Assembly: GCA_000467715.1 (NCBI GenBank)
Contig: AJFK01000981.1
Location: 1 to 64,000 of the forward strand
Direction: 5' to 3'
Length of the DNA: 64,000 nucleotides
DNA from: Hysterium pulicare CBS 123377
Lineage: Eukaryota; Ascomycota; Dothideomycetes; Hysteriales; Hysteriaceae
A model generated the notes under the pieces. It was given only the letters and a program-made list of their open reading frames with translations. It was not told where the DNA came from and ran no database searches. The position numbers were made by a program, and so were the translations under genes. Of this stretch, positions 53,656 through 64,000 are shown piece after piece; position 1 is the stretch's first letter; every line of letters begins with the position of its first letter.

Positions 53656-56600
53656 TTAGCAATTCTGCAAATAGTTGCTTGGCACAAGTCCTGCCCTGCC
53701 GGCCTTACCAACCACCTCTGCCTCCCACCATCCGTCATCCTGAAGTCGAATAACAGCCAGTATGTCACCTTTCGTGAAGCTGAGTTCTTCGGGGATCTGG
53801 GCTTGGTACATGTACATGGCTCGAGCTTGAAAATAAACGTCAGTGACACGGCTAGAAGATAGGAGTAGCAAACGCTGCTGAGTACTCACCGTAATGGAGA
53901 ATCATCCGTCCATCTTTGGTATATTGCCTTGGCTCTGCGACACTCTTGCTTCTCACTTTTGTGCTCACCTGTCCTCCACCGTTGCCTCCACCATAACCGG
54001 CATCGCTGCCTCCATAGTACGCACTCGCAGGTCTTCCATTACCGCCTCCTCGACCCCGTTGGCTGCCCCCATAAACACTGCCATCGCCTCTCTCACTTCC
54101 AGGCCCAGGTGCTAGCTGAAGTGCCATATCACTACCTCGCGAACTACTCGGTCGATCGTACGATTGACGGAACTGAGGCGCTGGGCTAACGGCCCTTGAG
54201 CCTGGACCGGGACGGGAGTTGCCGTACATTGGATTTGGGGATACAGCTCGAGGTACTGCAGCATGTCCAGGAGAGCCACCACGGGAGGAATACGAATCCC
54301 TTCCACCCCCATTCCCGTATTGCTTGATTGGGCTTGTCGATTGTGCCCTTTGTCGCCCTCCCGCATTTGAAGCTGCGTATGGGTTCGGAGAAGTTGCACG
54401 GTATCCTTGTGTGCTTTGCGTAGATGAATTCGAGTACAATCCAGGCCGTGGGCTAGTAGCGCGTGGAGGCGCGGGAGAAGCCGCTCGCACCATTTCCTGG
54501 TTTTGTCCTCCACTTCCTCGAGTGGGTGGACGCGATGTAGAGGGCACATTCGTGTTACGAGAAGGATTGGTGTTGAACATGCTTGCTTTCTGATCGATGT
54601 ACTTTTGCGTCGTTTGCTGCATCTGGCGAGATGTGAAAGCAGGTTGCGGAGCGCCCAACCGGGACATAGGTTGATCGTAAGAGGGCGGCGGAGTTCCTCG
54701 TTGTGCGGCATTCAGGGCGCTGTTCGTTAGTGGTGTAGGAATACCTCCAACTGGGGTCCCAGAAATTCCTGGTGTTGCTGGAGGAGCGGGAGTGGCAAGC
54801 CCATGATAGCGATCTGCAGACATTCGGACTGACGATTGCTTTGTAACACCCTTAAGCTCTGCGAGTGCTTGAGCAATGGGATCCAATTCTTCTTCATTTT
54901 TCTTTTGAGGTTGCGGCTGTTTGCGAGCGTCAGGAGAAGCAACGTCGAAAACGTTGTTACCGACATTAAGCTGGAAGTTGGCTCGAGGGTCGACAGGTTC
55001 CGGACTTGCTGAACGTGCATCACCTCCCAAGATTGTGTTGCGTGTCCCTTGGCCAAAGGGTCGGCTTGGACTCGTATTCTCATTGTTGCCACGCTTTGAA
55101 GTAGGAGCCCACGTGTTCCTGCTTCCGGGGGGAATAATCGATGCTGTTGGTGCCTCTTTCTCATGTTTGCTTCTCCTACGGAACGGACTGTGACCTTGGA
55201 AAAAGCCACTCTTCTTTTTCTGTACCTGTCTATCATCGTTTAAAGGCTGAGGTACAGGTGCCATGGGCTTTCCTGGAGAATTGGATCCGCTTGGTGGTTC
55301 CACGCTCGAAAAGGAGGTAGGATTGGAATAATCACTGTGAGAATCTCTACTTGACGGCCGTACCGGACTAGGGATAGTGCTCCGTTCAGATGGCGGTCCT
55401 ATCCTACAGAATTGTGTCATTCCATCCATTGGGTAGTCATTGTGTGGCACCTGACTCTGCTGGTACTGCTGATGTGCTTGCTGTTGGGCGTGTATCAATC
55501 GCGGATCAGGTTGTATGCCGCGAGCTTGTTGAGATGGTGTAGGTTGCTGCGGAGACGGGGTTTGTATAGAATCCTGTATAGGGGCAGATTGTGTGTCCTT
55601 CAGTCCCATCTCTCGAATCAATGGATTGTTTGGATCATGGTGCGATTCGAACACAGATGGCTGAGGCGAGGAAGTTCGGAAGGCCGGATTCATAGTCCTC
55701 TGGAATTGAGCTACAGAATAGTTACCCTCATCTGAGGCTTCCGATGCGTTGTCGTTCACATCCCCTCGGCAAAAGTTAATGAACTTTGGAGGATCTGGAA
55801 TTTCCTGGCCGGTACCACTATCTTTGATGAACCCGAGGATATCTTTCTCGACATCACAATCTTCAAGCGACAGTCTTATTTTTTCGCAAGACTTGTAAAG
55901 CACGTTAAATCCGCAAATTTGCCAAGTGAACGATGGGGAGCTTACAGCATCATCGCTTACGCAGACCGTTGAAGCAACATTTGCAAAGGTCCAAAGGCTG
56001 CTCTTCATATAATCAATACGCTCTTCTTCGAGATCTTGGAATTTCTATGTGAGAGTTGTCAGTTTAGTTTTCGAGGAAAGCAGTCTCTGGACGCAACTAA
56101 CATCACAAGCGGCCTTCCAGTCTCTGTTCCATCGTCCGGTAGTCTCCTCCAGAACCTTCACAGCGGCCTCGTATTCACTACTTGTGCTTGAGAGTTGAAT
56201 TTGGGTCTTTTCCAATTTGGCCTTGTTCTTTCGTTCCTCTTGACCCATGACCATGTGCGCCTGCGCTAGGAAGCCTTTTATCTTCAGACAGTCTTGTTCG
56301 TATCGGTCTCTTGCCTACACCTATAGTCAACATTTTATTCATCATACATTGTTCCTTCGACGAACTTTGTTCACGGCTATCGTCTGCTGTGTTTTGATTT
56401 TGAGTAGCTTCTCTATGCCACCTTGTACGATCTTTCTGCGTTCCTTCATTCCACCCGAAAAGGCCGCTAATGGCTCTTCCAGCTCACTCTTCATCTGACC
56501 GGCAATGTTCTGATGAGACTTCCCCATTGATTCTACTTCTCCACGGATTACGTCGAGAGACATTCTGAGTGTACCGGATTCGGAGGATCCGAGAGGTTTG

Positions 56601-56904
56601 CGGGAAAGATTAAGGAGCTTTCGAGAGTATTCATCTTCGATTGCGGCACGGGCTGGTACAATGTCAGATCTCGTGGAGGGAAGGTATGCACCCTTCTAGC
56701 GTACCAGTGTAAAAGGATTTCAGCTCATCTGAAGTGACTTTGGCGTTATGGAGGCGTTCGAGCAACGGCCCAACGCCAGCATCATCTTTGCCCCAGAAGT
56801 TGTTGGCAACTACGGAATATCAGCGACGATGATCTCCAAGGACTTGATTTGGCATTACAAGATAGAGACACCGAAGGCGGCTCTGAGACGGAGGCCCCAG
56901 GCAT
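53656..56904 (-). CDS. F-BAR and SH3 septation protein (Cdc15/Hof1/Imp2 type)
   Basis: Model: exons 56859-56904, 56705-56809, 56366-56652, 56102-56314, 53890-56044 and 53656-53825, giving 991 residues; introns are 49-64 nt. The F-BAR domain (about 15-265) opens FANNFWGKDDAGVGPLLERL and has AAIEDEYSRKLLNLS, VESMGKSHQNIAGQMKSELE, ARDRYEQDC and KFQDLEEERIDYMKSSLW. A long Ser/Pro/Gln-rich middle with many RAxSP sites, such as RAASPAPPRATSPRP, fits phospho-regulation. The final SH3 domain has ARAMYMYQAQIPEELSFTKGD, DDGWWEAEV and GLVPSNYLQNC. Such proteins link the membrane to the contractile actomyosin ring and septum formation. The first exon is only 46 nt, and splice joins are confirmed by the family sequence at every junction. 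Confidence 0.94.
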
Positions 56905-58483
56905 TGCGCCTGCCTTTGTTTACGACTCTGTTGTCGTATATTCGAACGAGCGACGTTTGATGGGAAGAATTGATTGCAGACGGTACAGAAGTGAATGATA
57001 TAGGATGAATATTATCAAAGTTGAGATACGCTAGGTCTGAGTCTCGAGGAAGAATGACAGCAGGGGTGACTTGTCACGGCGAAATGTTTATTTAAGTGCG
57101 TGTCCATGACAACCGCCTTCTTGGCGCCAAGGCTGGACTCTGCCACCTGCAGATGCGAGTGCCTGGTCGGTGCGCATAAATTTGCTTGTATTCATTCACA
57201 GAGGTTAAAACTGCATACATAAGTTACCTACCCTATTTGAATCCTCGACTGACCATAACTGGAACTTGTCATCGTGAGAGCTTCACGGTTTTTCCTATTT
57301 TGGTACTCTCACTTCGGTTACAATAACGAGCCACAACGGGTGTCATTCGTCGTGCTGCGGACTTCCAAAGCCGCCTAAGTGTAGGTAGATCCTATTCTAC
57401 AAGCTGCTTTTTAAATAACCTTAAGGATGGCAACTTGCTTTAACACCTTGTACCGAGGTTGAATCGGCTTTGCAGGCCGGGAGGAAAGAAGGCGGGGGAC
57501 GCAAACCTCTCCTCTGAAAGCGACGAAGTATGACACCCCCTGTGAGCTAATTCCTCATAATATAGTCGCTGTTGTGATTGTTCTTCTCCCTTCAAAAACA
57601 CCCGGAAAGTGTTTAGATGCACAAAGACTGAACTCGTATTATCTTGGAATAAGCTAAGCTTTCAAGTACCACATCTGCATCCTCTGCTTCAACTTCACTT
57701 TGAGATGTGAGGTCGCGTGGTCGTTTGAATGTGAGCTTGACGGATACGCCTTCATTGCCGCGACTCATAGTCGGTTGCGGACGGCTTCCCAGTGCGATGG
57801 TGAATCATACTGTACCTTTACAAAGATGCCCTCCCTTAGCGCGCGGCATGTCTTATACGATGTGTTTCTGAACGTTCGACGTCCTGTTCAGCCCTGTGGG
57901 ACACAATTCACGGTGCCGTCGGATAGGTGCACATTGTCTTGCCATCAGATTGGCGGCCAAACCTCTGTCTTGGGACAAGAGAAGCTTATTTCTACACAGC
58001 TACAGGTTTGTTAAGCCATCCGGTCTTGCCAACGTCCGTCCGAGCGGTGCTCTTCTCACCTGACGGTAAGGAGGAATCGTGACTATACTGCGGAGCGGTT
58101 GTCTGACTAAGGTGTGCTCGGCTTAGTTGATACGGAGTCGCTGGACCTGCATTCTGCATTATGTGACTCGCGACTTCTGCGAGCTGTAATTTCTAGAAGA
58201 ATGTGGCATAGATACTGGCATCAAGAGTATACTTCAAACTACTTGCAGATTACCAATATCTGCCTTGACTCTCATCTGTACTCTTATCGACTCGAAGTGC
58301 AAATATTAATCTGCCAGCTTGTCCCTCCGCCAAGAACCTAGGGCAACGCTTGAGCGAGCCGCAAGTCGAACCTCTGACACCGTCTTCATCCCCCAAACCC
58401 ATCTTCAAATCCTCCTTCACCATCCTCCTCGAACCCACCTTCACTACCGTTACTAACGCGTCGCCCATGGAAGGCTTGTCTAG
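56905..58483. other. Divergent intergenic region with a repeat copy
   Basis: About 1.58 kb between the F-BAR gene and NOT1, containing both promoters and copy B of the dispersed repeat. No gene is supported. Confidence 0.55.
57388..57546 (+). repeat. Dispersed repeat, copy B
   Basis: Aligns along its length with 43149-43294, from GATCCTATTCTA to GACACCCCCTGTGAG, including AAATAACCTTAAGGATGG. It has a small insertion in the second half. Neither copy has open frames. Confidence 0.6.
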
Positions 58484-61400
58484 ATGAGCCAGCAATTTCC
58501 TTGGGGCTCCGCGAGACAGCACCAAACCGTACGGCTAACTCCAATATCCACCGCATTCACTTCAGACCAACGCAACAGCCCCTCCCCCAACAGTTCACGC
58601 GCTGGCTTCTCTCCAGCTACAAATAACTTCCCATCATTACCCCCTCCCGCGTCTCGACACGTTGCCAGCCGCAACTCGTCCGCCTCCTCGACCTCCTCCC
58701 CATTTTCACCTTCTCACGCGGGACAGCAGCCTCCTCCCACCCAGCTGCTGTCTTCCACGAGATCAAGAACAATAGCACCCCCAACCAATTCACAGTTGGC
58801 TTCCTCCGCCGCAGCCTTGCCAACCGCATCGCAGGGTGGTGGAGGTATTTCGAGCAGCGGCGGAGGAGCCCCCAAATTAGCTCGAGCCTCACCCTCACTT
58901 TCACAATCGAGTACCGTCGGTTCGCCCAACACAACCACAAATTCTACGTCTGCTCCATCGGGTCAATCCTTGTCAAGGATTGTCATTGCTCAGGTTTTCC
59001 TTCTGTTGAGCCAATTTGGATCCATCAAAGAGGATAAGGATAAAGCCAAGTGGGAGACACAAGTCGATCAAATTCGCAAGGTTGGTTGCACTTGTATCAT
59101 CTCATACTGTAATGAACTTTACTAACTGACATCCGTAGTTGATCGATTCTAACGGCATGGAAGTCTTTTCAAAATATTTTCGTCGCTTGCTTCAAAGCAA
59201 TGCTGGCCAAATCTTCCCTAGCGCTGCCAGGGCTTCCGACAATTCTGGAAGTTATGCGCTTCTTGTGACCGAAATGCAAAAGATCAGACAAGATCCTCAG
59301 CAAGCGCCAAAGGTTGCGGAGTCCATAGATACAACCGAAGGAGATCTCTTTCGTGACTTCGACCTATCTACTTTCATGGCACACTTCAAGTTGGATCCCG
59401 TGGCAAAGACTACGCTAGCCCTTGCGTGCAAGTCTGCCTCCAAACCGGATCTTCGTACAAAGGGTGAGTTTCTTTGCCTGTCTTTCCCACCCTAAACTAA
59501 CTCCCGCCAGCCGATGCAATCCTGTCCAACAACTACCAAGAATTCGTGGTGACCGTGGCCAACCCAGTTATCGATGGACCGGATGATTTGCCCACCAAAT
59601 TTCTCGCCACCGTTATAGACCGGCTTATACAAGATCCACCCCGGGATTGGAACGATGAACAGAGGAATTCGTTGAACTACGCAATGCACTTCAGATACCA
59701 GAAGCTGAATGTACCACCACCAGCAGAGATCCAGGCAGCTTTGCTTTTGATGGATCTTACTGATCCTATGCAGAATCCTCTGGTGAAGATGGTACAGCGT
59801 GCGGGTCCCAAGGCCACGTCAACACTCGAGTCGTGTAAGGAGATGCTCGCTTCAGCAGAGATCCGCGATATTAGCTACCAGCAAGTAGCTAACGTCCTCC
59901 TTTTTATGGTGATAACCCAGAACGGCCAGGCATACAATGCAAGCAACTTCGTACAAGCTCTCCGAGAGCATCGTGTTGGACAGCGACTCGATTGGCAAGA
60001 CGTAGTGCACGCGTTCGATCGAGAAGGCCTTCGCGTAACGAAGTCTCAACTCCTTGCCCTATATCACGCATTACTTCCTTTGTCCATTGAATCCGAGAAC
60101 TTCGATATCCAGCTCCTCTGGGGAGGAAATTGGCAATACGACCTCACTCAGCTGTCTTTCCTGGTTGCTTTCCTGTCCTGCTCTCCTGAAGAGCTGGACG
60201 CCTCGCAAATTCCACGGCTACGCCAATCTTTCACCACACAGATGTTCGAAGGAGCTTCTGATGACGTTAAGACTTTCGCAGAGCAAGCAGTTAAGCACCC
60301 ACTAGTTTCTCTGGATGCAACGTCCGCGTTGTTTAACATGATCTTCCGCTCCCAAGAGTCCTACAACACCGCTCAAACCCTCAGAGTTCCAGAGTTGGTC
60401 ATTAACGCTAATACGCACATATTCGTCGTTGCCGCCGCCGCTGTCCCAAAACCATGGGGAATTCTTCAAGAACAGGCCCTAAGTCAGCTATTTGAACCCT
60501 TTTTCGAAAAGCGACTTCCACAGTACAACTTTGTTCTCCACGGTCTTTGGCAGCGTGATGCCAATTGGATGGTTGCAAAATTTGTTGAGATTGGCCGCAA
60601 TCCTGCTTCCTTAATGTTGATCTTGGAGCATGCGCATACCCATGGGTGGCTTGAAAGCATCATTCGAAGCAACAACGATTTAAGCCTCGACTTGGCCGCT
60701 CAAGCTCATGCTCGAAACTGGTTTGAGATTGAACCGTGGCTGCAACAAACATTCGAACAAGCCGGTCCTCTTTTCCGGAGGATACTCACGCATTTTCTGT
60801 CCACGAAAGCCGAGGAAGAACTCCAGAATCAACGTAACGAGCAAGCACCTCTCACTGCCCCACTACATGTGAGGACCGTCCACCCTCTGCTTTGGTTTTT
60901 GGCCGAATGTGGACTACCAGAACCCGAATTGCTGCCTCTACAGAGGTCTTGCATCCAAGCCTATCCACGACTCATTAATTACGGTGAAGGAGTCGATGAT
61001 ATCATTGATACTAATGGCAAGGATGGAAATGGGCTGCCAGAAGAGGCTGATAAAAAGATGCAAGAGCATTTCAAGAACATGTACAGCGGTGAAAGTGATG
61101 TTCGTGACATCATTGGGGTCTTGAAATCCTACAAAGAATCGCAGGACCCGGGCGAGCAAGAGCTGTTTGCTTGCATGATTCATGGACTGTTCGATGAATA
61201 CAATTGCTTCGGTGAGTATCCACTTGAGGCGCTTGCGACAACTGCGGTACTTTTCGGAGGTATAATCAATTACAATCTGCTCTCTCGAATCGCACTCCAA
61301 GTAGGATTGGCAATGGTCCTCGAAGCTGTCCAGGAATTCCGAACAGAAGATTCCATGTATAAGTTTGGTCTCCAGGCGTTGATACATTTCTCATCTCGCC

Positions 61401-64000
61401 TTCCTGAGTGGCCGAACTATTGCGACCAACTTCTTACAGTCCCCGGCCTCCAAGGAACTGAGATCTGGCCGAAAGCGGAAGAGGTAGTGGGTCAACAACT
61501 CGGCGAAATGAACGGCGATACGCAGAACGGTGTTGGCATGACGAATGGGACCAACGTGGATGAATTGCTTCAGGCCGAGTCGACAACCCCGAAGTTCAGC
61601 TGCCTGCACGTTGACCCCCCACTGCGACCAGAATTATACGAAGAACCGGATGAAGACGTCCAGGACAAAGTACTCTTTGTTCTGAACAATGTCTCTGAGC
61701 GCAATCTCAACGATAAAATTCAGGATCTCACAGAAGCTTTAGAGGAGAAGCACCATCAATGGTTCGCGGGCTATCTTGTGGAAGAGAGAGCTAAGATGCA
61801 ACCAAACTTCCAACAGCTGTATCTTGACATGCTAGACCTGTTCGATGATAAAGTTCTTTGGGCCGAAGTTCTGAGGGAAACGTACGTTGCGGTGGTTCGC
61901 TTGCTCAACAGCGAGTCAACAATAAATTCATCGACTGAACGCACTCACCTAAAGAATCTTGCTGGTTGGCTCGGATCTTTGACAATTGCCCGCAACAAGC
62001 CAATCAAGTTTAGGAACATCTCATTCAAAGACCTTCTCATCGAAGGATATGACACAGACCGCCTTTTGCTTGTCATCCCATTCACCTGCAAAGTCTTGGT
62101 ACAGGCCGCCAAATCCCCGATTTTTCGCCCACCAAATCCATGGTCAATGGAGATTGTTCGCGTTCTCATGGAACTCTATCATTACGCCGATCTCAAGCTG
62201 AATCAAAAGTTCGAGATCGAAGTTCTCTGCAAGGGCTTAGATCTTGATCACAAGGAGATAGAGCCATCCAACAGTATTCGGGCCAGACCCCAAGCTGATG
62301 AGGAATTCCTCGGGCCCGTTGTTCCTGACGGTCTGGAAGCCTTCAGCGATCTCTCCATCATGAGCTTGAATCGCGCGCGAGGATCAAGTGAGAGGTTCTC
62401 GCCTGCTGCTATCACTGCTACTTTGCCGGACTTCAGTTCTCAATTGATCTATCCACCTTCTGGAAGCAACATTGTCGCGCAAGCCACTCTGAGAAAGATA
62501 TTCCTTTCGGCGGCCCAACAAGCCATTCAAGAGATCATCGCGCCTGTTGTGGAACGCTCAGTCACGATCGCAGCTATTTCAACATCTCAGCTTGTCGCCA
62601 AAGATTTTGCTATGGAACCCGACGAGAACCGTTTGCGCGATGCTGCTCATACTGTCGTCAAATCGCTTTCAGGCGCTCTTGCCTTGGTGACTTGCAAGGA
62701 GCCTCTGCGCATGAGCATCATGAATAACATTCGTCTTATGGCTCGAGACTTGCCAGAGCAAGCCTTGCCGGAGGGCCATGTGCTTATGTTTGTCAATGAC
62801 AATCTCGACACTGTTTGCAACATGGTTGAACAAGCTGCAGAAATGCAGTCTCTGCCTGAGATCGACATGCAGATCGAAGAAGGGGTGAGAATGCGCCGAA
62901 TCTTCCGTAACACCCGTCCCACCGAGCCATTCAAAGACTCAGCTATCAGCCCTTGGGCTTTCTACATTCCTGATCCGTACAAACAGACTGCTGGGGGTTT
63001 GAATAGAGAACAGCTAGCAATTTACGAAGAGTTCGGAAGACAATCACGAGGTATGATTCCGCATGCCAACAATACCGCCCAAGAGGGTGGACGGCAAGTG
63101 CCCGATGTTTTGCAAGATCAATTTGCAGCTGTACCTAATTTGCCAACTCCCGCGGAAGTTCCGGCTGTCCCACGCCAAACAACTCAACAACAGCCACCTC
63201 GGTTACAGACTCTCCCATCAGCGCATGTTCCTCCAACACAGCAGCAGCTCAATGGCTACATGGAGCCTGCGGTACTGGATCGCAGCCAGCATGTCGAAGA
63301 GCTTTTCCTTGAACTGCTCCGCGAGACCAAGGAAGCGCCTGAAGAGCGTGTTCGAGAAGTCCGCCCGTCAACGCCTATTCACGATATTTACAATCAGCTC
63401 ATTCGAGCTGTTGAATACGCCATAGCGGCTCAGAAGGAGCATCTGGCATTTCAGGTTGCTACACGTGTCACGCAGCTTCTATTCTCTGAACCGCTTAACC
63501 GGTTGGAAATCGATGTTCTGACCCAGTTGCTAGGGGCGTTGTGTCGACTATCATCTGGAACCTCCAGACAGGTGCTCATATGGCTAGCCACTATAGACGA
63601 CGAACGAGTATACAATGCTCCGGTGATGGTGTCACTCATCAACGCGGGTCTTGTGGATATCCATCGCATTAACCTTACAATTGCAAAAGCTCTTCAGCAG
63701 CGTCGCGTCCCTGCTGTGGAGATGCTTTCCAGTGTCATGGATGAAATGCTACTTAATGAACATCCAAGCGCCGTGCGTACTGATTTCGCCGTGGCGATCG
63801 ATGCTCTCACGCAATGGCTAGCAGAGCAGCCTAATTTTGAGCTGGGGAAGCAGGTCGCCTCCAAGCTGCAGATTCTGCCTGCCGACCAAGCTCTTCAGAC
63901 GCCTCCATTGAGCGGAAAGAAGGATCAACTCGAGTACATTTTTGAGGAATGGATCCATCTCCAACGTACCGATACGCCAAAGAAGTCAATTGCGGCTTTC
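58484..64000 (+). CDS. not1: NOT1, CCR4-NOT complex scaffold (partial)
   Basis: Exons 58484-59080, 59139-59463 and 59511 to the window end (introns 58 and 47 nt); 1804 codons are seen and the frame is open at 64000, so the 3' end is missing. The N-terminus is Ser/Pro/Gln-rich. The helical NOT1 N-terminal region runs from VIAQVFLLLSQFGSIKE onward, including EGDLFRDFDLSTFMAHF, LFMVITQNGQAYNASNF and WQYDLTQLSFLVAF. The CAF1-binding MIF4G-like region includes DKVLFVLNNVSERN and WFAGYLVEERAKMQPNFQQLYLDML. A DUF3819 (CNOT9-binding) region is at TLRKIFLSAAQQAIQEIIAPVVERSVTIAA. NOT1 is the scaffold for the Caf1/Ccr4 deadenylases and is essential in mRNA turnover. The C-terminal NOT1 superfamily domain lies beyond the window. 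Confidence 0.96.

Overview
The window looks like a nuclear contig from a filamentous ascomycete (Pezizomycotina). Dothideomycetes is the best guess, but that is an inference. The evidence is short introns (mostly 47-95 nt, with CTRAC-type branch points close to the acceptor), a complete quinate (QUT/qa) cluster, fungal-only families (Zn2Cys6 activator, TRI12 MFS pump, CYP52-like P450, DUF7907, DUF7580) and an A+T-rich degenerate repeat island. Exon coordinates were worked out by hand from frame, splice consensus and family knowledge. Every multi-exon model given as complete has a coding length divisible by three.

Layout. 0.3-15 kb: a probable mitochondrial protein of unknown function, a GDXG-type esterase, a small acidic protein, an alkyltransferase-like DNA-repair protein (ATL) divergent from the spliceosomal factor BUD13/CWC26, a CYP52-like P450 and a disordered fungal protein. 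15-27 kb: a secreted phytase-like protein, a TRI12-type efflux pump, a membrane protein, and two surface proteins (PAN/Ser-Thr-rich and two-FAS1 GPI type). 28.77-30.54 kb: a degenerate tandem array with a period near 170 bp. 31-33 kb: an unusual protein with EERLE pentapeptide repeats, 22-23-residue repeats and a C-terminal membrane segment.

33.7-49.9 kb is the quinate catabolic cluster: qutR, qutA, a Gfo/Idh/MocA oxidoreductase, qutC, qutD, qutB, qutG, qutE. It is laid out as four back-to-back divergent pairs (qutR/qutA, oxidoreductase/qutC, qutD/qutB, qutG/qutE). Quinate enters through QutD, is oxidised by QutB, dehydrated by QutE (type II dehydroquinase) and QutC to protocatechuate, and QutA and QutR switch the set on and off. 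The oxidoreductase is the unexpected member. A perfect 11-bp inverted repeat lies between qutG and qutE.

50-64 kb: a HeLo-like/DUF7580-type protein, a small secreted DUF7907 protein, a Cdc15/Hof1-type F-BAR-SH3 protein, and the first 1804 codons of NOT1, the CCR4-NOT scaffold, which runs off the window. A diverged dispersed repeat occurs at 43.15 kb and again at 57.39 kb. No rRNA, convincing tRNA, CRISPR or intact transposon was found.
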